Shown here: one piece after another, positions 16,500-24,217 of the stretch
Layout: every line of letters starts with the position of its first letter
Numbering within the stretch: position 1 is the stretch's first letter
The notes under the pieces: generated by a model
Seen by the model: only the letters and a program-made list of their open reading frames with translations
Told to the model about the DNA's origin: nothing
The model's database searches: none
From: CAYVTV01 sp964526475
Lineage (GTDB): Bacteria; Bacteroidota; Bacteroidia; Bacteroidales; GCA-2748055
Reading direction: 5' to 3'
NCBI GenBank assembly: GCA_964526475.1
Contig: CAZGKF010000003.1
Location: forward strand, 1-64,000
Length of the DNA stretch: 64,000 nt
Translations under genes and position numbers: made by a program

Positions 16500-17117
16500 A
16501 TGGAATTAAAAAAAGCAATTGAACTTCGTACAAGTGTCAGAAGTTTTCTCCCCGATGAGATTCCTGTTGAGGATGTCAGGGAAATGGTTCGTCTGGCGGG
16601 TCTGGCTCCAAGTGTAAATAATTTCCAGCCGTGGAGTTTTATTCTGATAAAGAACAAGCAGAAACTGAAAATTATGTCGCAGATAGTTTCAACAAAATTG
16701 AGTGATTATCCTAAAAAGGAATCAAAAGTTTCTGCAAATGTAAAAAGTCAGGTAGAATGGTATTCCACATTTTTTAAGGACGCTCCGGCAGTTCTGGCAG
16801 TTGTTCTTAATAAGTATGAGTCGGTGTGGGAAAAAGGTATTGATCTTTCACACGACGATATTAACCAGCTGCGTATTTATCCCGACATTCAGAGTGCAGG
16901 AGCATGTATCCAGAATATTCTCCTTGCCGCTGTTGATATGGGATATGGTGCCTGCTGGCTAAGCGGACCGATGATCGCAAGTCCCCAGTTGGAAAATATG
17001 CTTGATGTAAAAAAACCTTCCAAACTACTGAGTTTTATTGCTATTGGAAAACCTTCCAAAAGTTTTTTGCCCAAGGAAAAGGAAGATATGGGGCAAAAAC
17101 TGATTATTGTTGATTAA
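16500..17117 (+). CDS. Nitroreductase-family FMN oxidoreductase
   Basis: The 205-residue protein shows nitroreductase features: an N-terminal IELRTSVRSF motif that binds the FMN phosphate, LAPSVNNFQPWSF, and the GACIQNILLAAVDMGYGACWL segment (here a shade longer than the family core). Such enzymes reduce nitroaromatics, quinones or flavins using NAD(P)H; the substrate cannot be read from sequence. An earlier ATG at 16428 would add 24 residues rich in Ser, Asn and Tyr; I prefer 16500 because family members begin a few residues before the RTSVR motif. The gene is divergent from the signalling operon and monocistronic. Confidence 0.9.
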   Translation: MELKKAIELRTSVRSFLPDEIPVEDVREMVRLAGLAPSVNNFQPWSFILIKNKQKLKIMSQIVSTKLSDYPKKESKVSANVKSQVEWYSTFFKDAPAVLAVVLNKYESVWEKGIDLSHDDINQLRIYPDIQSAGACIQNILLAAVDMGYGACWLSGPMIASPQLENMLDVKKPSKLLSFIAIGKPSKSFLPKEKEDMGQKLIIVD

Positions 17118-17224
17118 CAGAGGTTTAAAATGCATTAATCATTTTATATTTGGAGTTCCCTTAAAGGATTACCTATTTCATAAAAATTCTATCTGACACA
17201 ATGCGTCTTCTTATCCAAAATATA

Positions 17225-17232
17225 TATTTTTG
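17225..17232 (+). promoter_or_regulatory. Candidate -7 box (TATTTTTG)
   Basis: A perfect TAnnTTTG match lies 38 bases before the secreted-protein gene at 17271. A TTG at -33 is not evident. Confidence 0.4.
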
Positions 17233-17270
17233 AAATAACTATTATCATTATAAAATTTAAATGAAATATT

Positions 17271-17972
17271 ATGACTAAATTTCTTCAAATCTTTGCTTTT
17301 GGTATCACTCTGTTATTATTGACACCATTTCTTCATGCACAGGATTGCCGCCTGTATTTCCCCGACCGTATAGGTTCTCTGAGAGAAATGAAATTCTATG
17401 ATCAGAAAGACAAGCTTACTTCCATTACAAAACAAGAGATTATTGATAAAAAAGTAAGTGAAAATACTGTTACGGTTAAAGTGAAAGCAACCAATTATAC
17501 TGCAGAGGATGATGAAATTAACAGTGTTGAACTTGAATTTACCTGTGAGGATGGCATTTTCAAATTTGACATGGAAAGCTTTCTGGATCCCCAGACCATG
17601 GAAGCCTACAAAGATATGGCCGTTGAAGTAACATCCGATAATATTCTTTTTCCTTCCAACCTGAAAGTGGGTGATGCACTGCCTGATGGTTCCCTTAAGA
17701 TGGTGGTTAAAAGCGGTGAAATGACAATAATAACCATAAGCCTTTCCATCTTCGACAGGAAAGTTGTTGCACAGGAAAACGTCACAACTGAAGCCGGAAC
17801 TTTCCCATGCTATAAACTAACATATAACCTCACTTCAAAATTCGGTTTTATCACCGTAAAGAGTTCCTCTGTTGAATGGATAGCTGAAGGAGTTGGGGTA
17901 GTGAAGAATGAACAGTATAACAGAAAAGGTAAGCTCACAGGATATTCTTTACTGACAAAGTTTGTTAAGTAG
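17271..17972 (+). CDS. Secreted protein, DUF3108/TapB-like
   Basis: The 233-residue product carries a signal peptide (cleavage probably after HAQ, residue 24) and a beta-rich mature domain. Phrases such as the EAGTFPCYKLTYNLTSK region and VEWIAEGVGVVKNEQY near the end are typical of DUF3108 or TapB-like periplasmic proteins. The function of that group is not established. It is monocistronic, with its own -7 box upstream. Confidence 0.72.
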   Translation: MTKFLQIFAFGITLLLLTPFLHAQDCRLYFPDRIGSLREMKFYDQKDKLTSITKQEIIDKKVSENTVTVKVKATNYTAEDDEINSVELEFTCEDGIFKFDMESFLDPQTMEAYKDMAVEVTSDNILFPSNLKVGDALPDGSLKMVVKSGEMTIITISLSIFDRKVVAQENVTTEAGTFPCYKLTYNLTSKFGFITVKSSSVEWIAEGVGVVKNEQYNRKGKLTGYSLLTKFVK

Positions 17973-18071
17973 CGGAGAGAATATCCTTCCAGAATATCAT
18001 AAAAAACGCCCGGGAGATTAAGTAATCTTTGGGTTAATTTGAAAAACAAACAAAACTTTTCGTTTTCAATA

Positions 18072-18200
18072 ATGAGGAAAATAATAGTTTCAATCTCTTT
18101 ATGTTTTTTATGTTATTTCTCAAATGCACAAATAGATAAAATTTTAGATTCGCTATATTATCCTGGGACGTGGCAATTCGGGTTACAACTTCCCCACTTG
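18072..18200 (+). pseudogene. Truncated secreted-protein remnant
   Basis: An ATG at 18072 begins a clear signal peptide (MRKIIVSISLCFLCYFSNAQ) followed by about 20 residues (IDKILDSLYYPGTWQF). The frame then runs straight into the 36-bp terminator palindrome and the antisense side of tRNA-Gln, where it cannot be genuine coding sequence. I read it as the 5' end of a lost secreted or outer-membrane gene whose remainder was deleted up to the tRNA terminator. A tiny expressed peptide cannot be excluded. Confidence 0.45.
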
Positions 18201-18202
18201 AA

Positions 18203-18238
18203 AAAACTCCTTGAAACGCATGCGTTTCAAGGAGTTTT
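18203..18238 (-). terminator. Perfect 36-bp palindromic terminator behind tRNA-Gln
   Basis: The sequence is a perfect inverted repeat with its centre between 18220 and 18221 (core GAAACGCATGCGTTTC). It is flanked by A runs on the left and T runs on the right, so it can act as an intrinsic terminator on either strand. Its position just 3' of the minus-strand tRNA points to tRNA-Gln as its main client. Confidence 0.85.
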
Positions 18239-18250
18239 GTACTTTTTCCG

Positions 18251-18323
18251 TTGTCCCGCCAGGGCTCGAACCTGGACTCTTCTGAACCAAAATCAGACGT
18301 GTTACCAGTTACACTACGGGACA
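18251..18323 (-). tRNA. tRNA-Gln (anticodon TTG)
   Basis: The minus strand folds as a tRNA of 73 bases. The 7-bp acceptor stem is TGTCCCG paired with CGGGACA, with discriminator A at 18251. The anticodon stem TCTGA/TCAGA encloses the loop TTTTGGT (anticodon TTG), and the T arm is CCAGG-TTCGAGC-CCTGG. CCA is not encoded. The first pair T-A is a known feature of tRNA-Gln. Confidence 0.95.
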
Positions 18324-18403
18324 ATTATTCAGGGCTGCAAAGATAAAGATTTTTTCTAATAATGAATAAACCACACTTTACATAATAAATGAAATTTGTT
18401 TAT

Positions 18404-19957
18404 TTATTCAATGATCTCCAGCCCTTTCTCTCCCATTACCCAGGTATTTCCGGCCATGCGCCAGCTGGAGTAACCCGCTGTGTTGTACAAGCCATCCAGA
18501 TGGTCTTTCATGGATTTATCGAGAACAATGGTGTCGCCTTCAGGTACAAACACGGTAACTTCCACTTCCTGAAACCTCCACTTGTCTCCTGATGGTATCG
18601 AAAACAAGGACGAAAGTACAAGATTATTATTCCTCAAAGAATAATTGTACAATATCGATTCAGCATTTTCCAAAGCTGCCCTCTCGTCATATCCCTTCGA
18701 CTTTTTTTCAATTTCTATCTCAAAATTTTCGGAGGGTGACTTTTTGACATCCACCTTCATCCTGCCATAAATAATACCTTCTTTTTGAAAGTAATATTGG
18801 TTCTTATTCAGGGTAAAGGACTCTTTACGTTTTACCATTTCCTCGCGGCCAGTGTCTGCTTCCAGCACCAGGGTATTTGAATTGAAATCAGCCAGGACTG
18901 TTGTATTGCTCAGAGTTTCATTCTCTGAAAACTCCCGGGCTTCGAATATCACCATACTGATAGCAGTAACCAGTGCCAGAATCCATAATGCAAATGCGCT
19001 AAGGCCTAATGCTTTATTATTGGTTTTAAACTTGAAGATAGCCTTGAAAAGAGCATAAACGACCGACAAAACCGGTATCGCAATCAACAGGGTAAAACTG
19101 ATGGCCAACAGGCTCAGGTTCCCCGGACTAATAAAGGGACTTATGTAATCGAACTTCATGGATTGATATACCTCTAAGGGAAGAAAATGAACACCGAAAA
19201 ACAGAAGTGCAATGAAACCAATTATTATCCCTATCCCCGTCACTGCAAAGATAATTCCTATAAATACAAGAAAAATCTTGAGCAATGCCAGTATGATGCT
19301 GCCTATTACCCTGAAAAACTCCTCGAAAAAATTCTCTGTTCGTTTAAAGGTATCAGAATCCTTTGCTTTCCTGAGGTTTTGTTTTACATTTTCGTACTCA
19401 TCCCTTACTGTTTTTTCAATATTTGAAACGTTTACCTTTTCACCCCTCATCTCGAGTTTTTCAGTTGCAGTTTTTGCTTTTGGAACCGCAATCCATAATA
19501 TAAGATAGAGAAGTACAGGGAAACCCGCACCAATAAGAACCAATACAACAAAAAGAATCCTTATGATGAGAGTATCAATATTAAAATATGCACCAAGTCC
19601 GGAACTCACGCCGCCAAGTACAGAATTATCAGGATCACGGTATAGCCGTCTGTATGAGCGGCTTCGTGAAGTTTGTTCATCCGGTTCTTCTTCTTCACTG
19701 GCAATCTCTTCCGGCTTTCCCATGATCTGAATGATCTCCTCAACATTTGATATACTGATAACCTGGTTGCCGTCTTTAATCCTTTCTGAGAACAGCTCAG
19801 CAATTCTTGTTTCAATATCAGAGATAATTTCCTTGCTTTCCTGCGCATTTAAAAAATGGCTGCTGATGGTATCAAGATAGATCTTTAACTTCTCATAAGC
19901 GTCTTCATCAATGTGGAAGATCTGCCCGCTTAAATTGATTTTTAAAGCTTTTTTCAT
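18404..19957 (-). CDS. PspC-domain membrane protein
   Basis: The 517-residue protein begins with a conserved cytoplasmic segment (NLSGQIFHIDEDAYEKL, then the ISDIETRIAELF helix). A PspC domain follows at about residues 105-165 (RRLYRDPDNSVLGGVSSGLGAYFNID and then IRILFVV). Further membrane segments lie at about 215-345, and the C-terminal half is probably extracytoplasmic and beta-rich. PspC proteins sense or respond to envelope stress. The gene is 11 bases behind a PadR regulator, the standard Bacteroidetes arrangement, and is very likely controlled by it. Confidence 0.9.
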   Translation of the reverse strand: MKKALKINLSGQIFHIDEDAYEKLKIYLDTISSHFLNAQESKEIISDIETRIAELFSERIKDGNQVISISNVEEIIQIMGKPEEIASEEEEPDEQTSRSRSYRRLYRDPDNSVLGGVSSGLGAYFNIDTLIIRILFVVLVLIGAGFPVLLYLILWIAVPKAKTATEKLEMRGEKVNVSNIEKTVRDEYENVKQNLRKAKDSDTFKRTENFFEEFFRVIGSIILALLKIFLVFIGIIFAVTGIGIIIGFIALLFFGVHFLPLEVYQSMKFDYISPFISPGNLSLLAISFTLLIAIPVLSVVYALFKAIFKFKTNNKALGLSAFALWILALVTAISMVIFEAREFSENETLSNTTVLADFNSNTLVLEADTGREEMVKRKESFTLNKNQYYFQKEGIIYGRMKVDVKKSPSENFEIEIEKKSKGYDERAALENAESILYNYSLRNNNLVLSSLFSIPSGDKWRFQEVEVTVFVPEGDTIVLDKSMKDHLDGLYNTAGYSSWRMAGNTWVMGEKGLEIIE

Positions 19958-19968
19958 TTTATTTAATT

Positions 19969-20301
19969 TTAATTATTTACTTTTTTTATCGATTCAATGG
20001 TATCATTCAGTTCCCTCCAGGATTTATCAAGTTCTTTCAGATATGCCCTGCCAATTTCCGTAATGGTATAATATTTCCTTGGCGGACCCTGGGAAGATTC
20101 TTCCCAACGGTAAGTCAGTAAGCCTGCATTTTTCTGCCGGGTAAGAAGAGGATAAAGTGTGCCTTCCACAACAATCAGCTGAACTTCCTTAAGTTGATTG
20201 ATAATATCCGGAGCATATGAATCTTTCCTATCAAGAATAAGAAGTATACAATACTCCAGGATACCCTTTCTCATTTGCGCTTTTGCGTTTTCAACATTCA
20301 T
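19969..20301 (-). CDS. PadR-family transcriptional regulator
   Basis: The 110-residue protein is a winged-helix PadR regulator: KGILEYCILLILDRKDSYAPDI in the first helices, VVEGTLYPLLTRQKNAGLL for the recognition helix, and the wing with PPRKYYTITEIG. The C-terminal helix for dimerisation is short, as in the PadR-s2 subgroup. It is 19 bases behind a small secreted-protein gene and 11 bases before the PspC gene. It probably represses its own operon, whose likely promoter is at 20603-20610. Confidence 0.93.
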   Translation of the reverse strand: MNVENAKAQMRKGILEYCILLILDRKDSYAPDIINQLKEVQLIVVEGTLYPLLTRQKNAGLLTYRWEESSQGPPRKYYTITEIGRAYLKELDKSWRELNDTIESIKKVNN

Positions 20302-20320
20302 AGGGATGTAAATTTATAAA

Positions 20321-20566
20321 TTATCTTCTTTTAAATTGTTTAGGATCTTTCATCCATTCTTCAAACTGAAGTTCATTCTCATCGAATGTTAAAGGCTGTG
20401 CAGATGAAACACTCTCCTCAGGTTTTTCATCTGACAGGATAGAATTCGCTGAAGGTTCCGTATTAGCTTCTGCAGCAACGGAGCGGCTTTCATTTCCTGC
20501 TTTTAAAGGTGTAATATTCACCATAAAAACTACATTCAGAATTAAAACAAATAGAATACTTTTCAT
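20321..20566 (-). CDS. Small secreted acidic protein
   Basis: The 81-residue product has a signal peptide (MKSILFVLILNVVFMV, cleavage probably after LKAG) and a disordered Ser, Glu and Ala-rich tail ending in a charged segment (DPKQFKRR). No family is recognised. It is the first gene of the PadR-PspC operon, so an envelope-stress link is inferred from position only. Confidence 0.6.
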   Translation of the reverse strand: MKSILFVLILNVVFMVNITPLKAGNESRSVAAEANTEPSANSILSDEKPEESVSSAQPLTFDENELQFEEWMKDPKQFKRR

Positions 20567-20602
20567 TTTTTACTACTATATTAGTTAGACATCAATTTTA
20601 TA

Positions 20603-20610
20603 CAAAGATA
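20603..20610 (-). promoter_or_regulatory. Candidate -7 box of the padR operon
   Basis: The minus strand reads TATCTTTG, a perfect TAnnTTTG match 37 bases before the first gene. The upstream -33 element is poor. The extremely AT-rich stretch at 20641-20760 lies upstream and may assist binding of RNA polymerase. Confidence 0.4.
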
Positions 20611-20823
20611 TATATTTTATTTAGTACTATGCATTACCCAGATGTATTTTTTTTAATATTTTTTTTATTTTTTTTGTTATAAATCATTTAATCAAATAGT
20701 TATAAAATGAAAATTTTTTATTTTTTTTTGTAAAAACAAGGTATTCTTTATGATAATTTTAATATTATTGGCGATTAAAACTATTTTTTATGGTTTCTTT
20801 TCTTAAATTAAGTTTTGTCCGGC

Positions 20824-21627
20824 ATGAAACACACAATTAATCTTATTAAAATGGAATCCACGTATTCCATTCCTGTAACCTACCACTTACACTCAGGAGA
20901 AGTAAGGATTAATATAAATAACTTTCTCGGAGAAAAAATCAGCATAAATTATCTTCATCAGATCAATTGTATCAGATGTGGACGTCTGACAAAAACATCC
21001 TTTGCACAGGGGTATTGTTATCCCTGCTTTATAAATGCTCCAGAGACTGAAGAATGTGTGCTAAGACCGGAACTTTGTCTTGCTCATGAAGGAATTGCCA
21101 GGGATATGGAATTCGCATCAAGTCATTGTCTGATTGATCATTTTGTTTATCTCTCAGTAACAGGCAGTATAAAAGTAGGTGTTACCAGGCATACGCAGAT
21201 ACCTGTCAGATGGATTGATCAGGGGGCAAAAAAAAGCATAATACTTGCCCGTACACCTAACCGCTATATTGCTGGTTCTATTGAAGTTGCCCTGAAAAAT
21301 ATATTCCCGGATAAAACTAACTGGCGTGACATGCTCATTAATAAGCAGAAAGAGGTTTTTAACCTGCTGGAAGAAAAAAAGAGGGCTATCGATTTCCTGC
21401 ACCCTGACTTTCGTAAATATGCGAGCACGGATAATGAAATTACAGAATTTTCTTATCCTGTAGAAAAATATCCTGAAAAAGTGAAGAGTATCAATCTTGA
21501 CACCACCCCTGAAATTACTGATGTTTTAACCGGTATTAAAGGACAATATCTGATATTTCAATCGGGAAAAGTTTTCAATGTAAGAAAACACGGAGGGTAT
21601 CTTGTCTCTATAGACCTGCCGGATTAG
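20824..21627 (+). CDS. DUF2797 family protein
   Basis: With the ATG at 20824 the product is 267 residues. It contains two cysteine clusters, CIRCGR and CYPC (about residues 49-69), compatible with a zinc ribbon, then ECVLRPELCLAHEG. A later region (SVTGSIKVGVTRH, then WIDQGA) is characteristic of DUF2797 and recalls a GIY-YIG-like fold. The function of the family is unknown. A TTG 9 bases upstream could also serve. The gene stands alone between the padR operon and a decayed gene. Confidence 0.8.
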   Translation: MKHTINLIKMESTYSIPVTYHLHSGEVRININNFLGEKISINYLHQINCIRCGRLTKTSFAQGYCYPCFINAPETEECVLRPELCLAHEGIARDMEFASSHCLIDHFVYLSVTGSIKVGVTRHTQIPVRWIDQGAKKSIILARTPNRYIAGSIEVALKNIFPDKTNWRDMLINKQKEVFNLLEEKKRAIDFLHPDFRKYASTDNEITEFSYPVEKYPEKVKSINLDTTPEITDVLTGIKGQYLIFQSGKVFNVRKHGGYLVSIDLPD

Positions 21628-21639
21628 TTTATAAATAGG

Positions 21640-23024
21640 TTAAAATCTGAGGGTATATTTAATTTTAAATCTCATATCATATGTTTCAGGTTGAAATCTT
21701 TCCAGAGGATTTACGGTATTTGAATTCCACACCAGAAAGATTTCCCTGCCCGGACTTACTATCCATCGAAACCGTGATTGCCATCCAATTGATTCTGTAA
21801 GGTTATCATACTGAAGATAGCTATAGAGAGTCAATTCCGGACTAAAAAGAATATTCAGATTTGCACGGTAAATATTTGCTATAAATGATCCGGAATCCAA
21901 AGAAATATATTTTCTATCTGCTTCCAATCCTGCGTATAGAGGCACAATGATCTTGTATCCTGTTTTAACAATAATATCTGTTCTCCTGCCACCGTAAAAT
22001 GTTCCTGAGCCCATGCTTAATTCAGTCCAGAACTTACGACGTTCAGCAGATCTCAGCTCTATCAGATGCATAAAGAATTCGTATTCTCCCGTAGATATTG
22101 TATGTCCGGGGAAAATTAAAAAGTCCTCTGAAAGTGATTCAAACTGGTATTTTGAAGATATCTTGATCTTATCGCTGCTAAGAAAAATAAATTCAGCAAG
22201 ATTCATTCCTATCTCTGCTGTTTCAAGATTCCCATTCATCAGATCAGAGATCAGAGAATAGCTCCATTCCGATTTTATCTGCAACAAACCAAGTTTTCGA
22301 GGTCGGGGGCCAAATCCAAATAAGCCGTAATAATGACTTATATTATTTCTGGGCAGGTACCCAAGTCCGGGTTTAAAATTTTCACCAACCATAATATATC
22401 CCAGTCTAAAATAAAAAAGATCATTAGGATAATTTATCTCTGTCCCGAAAGAGTTACTTCGGCCATTTAATTCAGATGAAAAGGTTCTCATTCCATACAG
22501 ATTAAAAACCAAATTTTTATTTCCCCGGTATCCGGAAGTTGCAAGCCGAAGGTCAAATCCAATTAAAGAATTCGGATCTGAGGAAATTGCATTGCCATTT
22601 GTACCAATAAAACCAAAAGAGGGCTGCCTCTTGGACCTATCTGAAACCAATATGCATTTCTCTTATCGAGATATGTGTCGAGAATTACCTGTATCCTGTC
22701 GTCATTACTCAGATCGACATCTCTTGCCATTTCCTTCGCTGTTATAAGGGAAGGATCGCTAAAACATCGTACACCGATATACAGGTTATTATTGTCATAA
22801 CAAAAATAAAACTCCGTTTTCTCTGTAACAGGTTCCCCTGTATAAGGCTCTCGCTGAATAAATTCGTTTACCGCTTGAAGTTCCGACCATATTTCATCAT
22901 CAAGAATTCCGTTTATAACCGGTTGTTTTTCAATAAATACCGCCTGAACAACCGATTGCCCATTAACAACTATCATATTGAAAACTAAAAAACTGAAAAC
23001 TGAAAGCAAAAAATCACCTTTCAT
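21640..23024 (-). pseudogene. DUF5916/CBM9-type outer-membrane protein, internally deleted
   Basis: Two minus-strand frames belong to one gene. The 5' frame (from ATG 23024) has a signal peptide and a CBM9-like domain (NGILDDEIWSEL, then LDTYLDKRNAYWFQIGPRGS). The 3' frame (to 21640) picks up at QPSFGFIGTNGNAISS and continues to a C-terminal barrel ending in YTLRF. In intact DUF5916 proteins (about 700-800 residues) the GPRGS motif and the later IGTNGNA motif are separated by a few hundred residues; here they abut in different frames near 22620-22640. The gene therefore has a large internal deletion and a frameshift, and is probably dead. A 6-bp inverted repeat (AAGAGG/CCTCTT, 22617-22632) marks the junction. 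Confidence 0.75.
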
Positions 23025-23169
23025 ACACACTGATTATCAAAGAAGGCTGCGAATATAAGAACAATAATATTGCTTTAAAGGTTCTTTTTCATTTTTTAAA
23101 AAGTTGAGAATCTGCGAAACTTTATTCAGGTAATAAAATACTTTTTTTTCTAACTTCTTAAAATATTTT

Positions 23170-23177
23170 TAATTTTG
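23170..23177 (+). promoter_or_regulatory. Candidate -7 box of the atp operon (TAATTTTG)
   Basis: A perfect TAnnTTTG match 45 bases before the bactofilin start. The -33 region is a T run (TTTTTTTTC) rather than TTTG. This is the likely promoter for the bactofilin-atpI-like-atpBEFHAG operon. Confidence 0.5.
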
Positions 23178-23205
23178 TTTCTTTATCAATTGATTTTAAT
23201 ATAAA

Positions 23206-23213
23206 AGGGGGAG
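23206..23213 (+). promoter_or_regulatory. Strong Shine-Dalgarno-like sequence before bactofilin
   Basis: AGGGGGAG lies 8 bases before the ATG at 23222. Purine-rich SD sequences of this strength are not seen at the other genes of the window, so this leader is unusual and may boost translation of the first gene. Confidence 0.5.
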
Positions 23214-23221
23214 TATTAATT

Positions 23222-23620
23222 ATGGCAAAAATAAGCGAGAACGACAACAATGCAATAAACCTTATTGGAGTTGGAACTATTATTGAGGGAAATGTAACTT
23301 CCAATGGTGATATCAGGATTGATGGCAATCTAAAAGGAAACCTTACAACAAAAGGCAAAGTTATTATTGGAGATAGTGGCAAGCTCAGTGGAGAGGTACA
23401 CTGCAAAAATCTTGATGTAGAGGGACTCGTTGAAGGTAAAGCTTTTGTAAACGAACTGATGTCGCTCCGTTCCCGATCTAAAATTCTGGGAGATATTTCC
23501 ACAAATAAACTGGCTATTGAACCGGGTGCAATATTTACCGGCCGATGCGATATGTCAGGCATCAATAATCAAAATGAACCAAAATCAGCAGAACCAAAAT
23601 CAGCAGAACCAAAAGAGTAA
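23222..23620 (+). CDS. Bactofilin (polymer-forming cytoskeletal protein)
   Basis: The 132-residue protein has the bactofilin beta-helix: alternating short strands with IDGNLKGNLTTKGKVIIGD, then SGEVHCKNLDVEGLVEG and SRSKILGDISTNKLAIEPGA. Bactofilins polymerise without nucleotide and scaffold envelope enzymes. The tail ends in a low-complexity EPKSAEPKSAEPKE stretch encoded by a 15-base tandem repeat, which overlaps the next gene by 47 bases in another frame. It heads the ATP synthase operon, a neighbourhood I associate with Bacteroidetes; a functional link to ATP synthase is not established. Confidence 0.94.
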   Translation: MAKISENDNNAINLIGVGTIIEGNVTSNGDIRIDGNLKGNLTTKGKVIIGDSGKLSGEVHCKNLDVEGLVEGKAFVNELMSLRSRSKILGDISTNKLAIEPGAIFTGRCDMSGINNQNEPKSAEPKSAEPKE

Positions 23621-23831
23621 CGGCAACGGAATTGACAAGTTTGCCAGATACTCCGGTTTAGCCTTCCAGATGTTATTTATCATCCTTATTTTTGTGTGGG
23701 CCGGACATAAACTGGATCAAAAATTCATGGATGAAAAAAAGGTTTTTATCATTGTATTTTCCCTTCTTGGAGTTTTTCTGGGACTATATGTTGCTCTGAA
23801 AGATTTTATTAAATTTACAGGAAAAAAATGA
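23574..23831 (+). CDS. AtpZ/AtpI-like membrane protein
   Basis: With the ATG at 23574 the product is 85 residues: a Gln/Asn-rich N-terminus (NQNQQNQNQQNQK) and two membrane helices with the family motif VWAGHKLDQKF between them. AtpI/AtpZ proteins assist c-ring assembly or ion supply to ATP synthase. The first 47 bases overlap the bactofilin gene, and the repeat that encodes EPKSA there encodes QNQNQ here. Its stop overlaps the next start as ATGA. An earlier start inside bactofilin would add 19 residues and is less likely. Confidence 0.85.
   Translation: MNQNQQNQNQQNQKSNGNGIDKFARYSGLAFQMLFIILIFVWAGHKLDQKFMDEKKVFIIVFSLLGVFLGLYVALKDFIKFTGKK
23576..23614 (+). repeat. 15-bp tandem repeat read in two frames
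   Basis: Two perfect copies of GAACCAAAATCAGCA (23576-23590, 23591-23605) and a partial third (23606-23614). They encode the tail of bactofilin and, in another frame, the N-terminus of the AtpI-like protein. Confidence 0.9.
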
Positions 23832-24217
23832 ATATCTGGAAAGGCATCCTGCATCTTATTATTATTTACTCTCTTCTTTTTACCGGTTTTTTTCTTGCAT
23901 CCGGGATTTTCAATACCGGCCTTGTTTTTAAAGATGTATTAATTCTACTGACATCTGGTTTGCTTTTTACCATTATATCGCTGGTTTTTTTTCATCAGGC
24001 AGGGAAAAAAGACAATAAAAATATGACTATCCTCACTATGGCAGCCTTTGGAATTAAAATGGCTCTTTATTTGATCCTGCTATTGGTTTTCTATTTTTCA
24101 TCAAAAATTGAGGGTACAAAATTCATCATAACTTTTTTTATAATATATTTATCTTTTACTGTTTACTTTATCAGGTTTATTATCAAAACATTAACCCAAA
24201 CCAAGACAGAAGTATAA
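23828..24217 (+). CDS. Small four-helix membrane protein in the atp operon
   Basis: The 129-residue product has four predicted membrane helices and a lysine-rich loop (QAGKKDNKNM), the topology of AtpI-type proteins, but lacks a clear family motif. It overlaps the AtpZ/AtpI-like gene by ATGA, and atpB begins at the base after its stop. Position suggests a role in assembly of the Fo sector, as for AtpI. Confidence 0.75.
   Translation: MNIWKGILHLIIIYSLLFTGFFLASGIFNTGLVFKDVLILLTSGLLFTIISLVFFHQAGKKDNKNMTILTMAAFGIKMALYLILLLVFYFSSKIEGTKFIITFFIIYLSFTVYFIRFIIKTLTQTKTEV

Noticed and set aside
18039..18359. 106-codon frame running across the tRNA-Gln gene
   Set aside because: Past 18200 it reads the terminator palindrome and the antisense strand of a tRNA; only the 5' signal-peptide part may be a real remnant.
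20641..20760. AT-rich stretch as replication origin
   Set aside because: No DnaA boxes, dnaA/dnaN or repeated elements are seen; it is only a low-complexity A/T region upstream of the padR operon.
21640..22650. Two separate genes at 21640-22650 and 22563-23030
   Set aside because: Both frames belong to one DUF5916-type protein; the second lacks a signal peptide and begins mid-domain, so a single broken gene explains them better.
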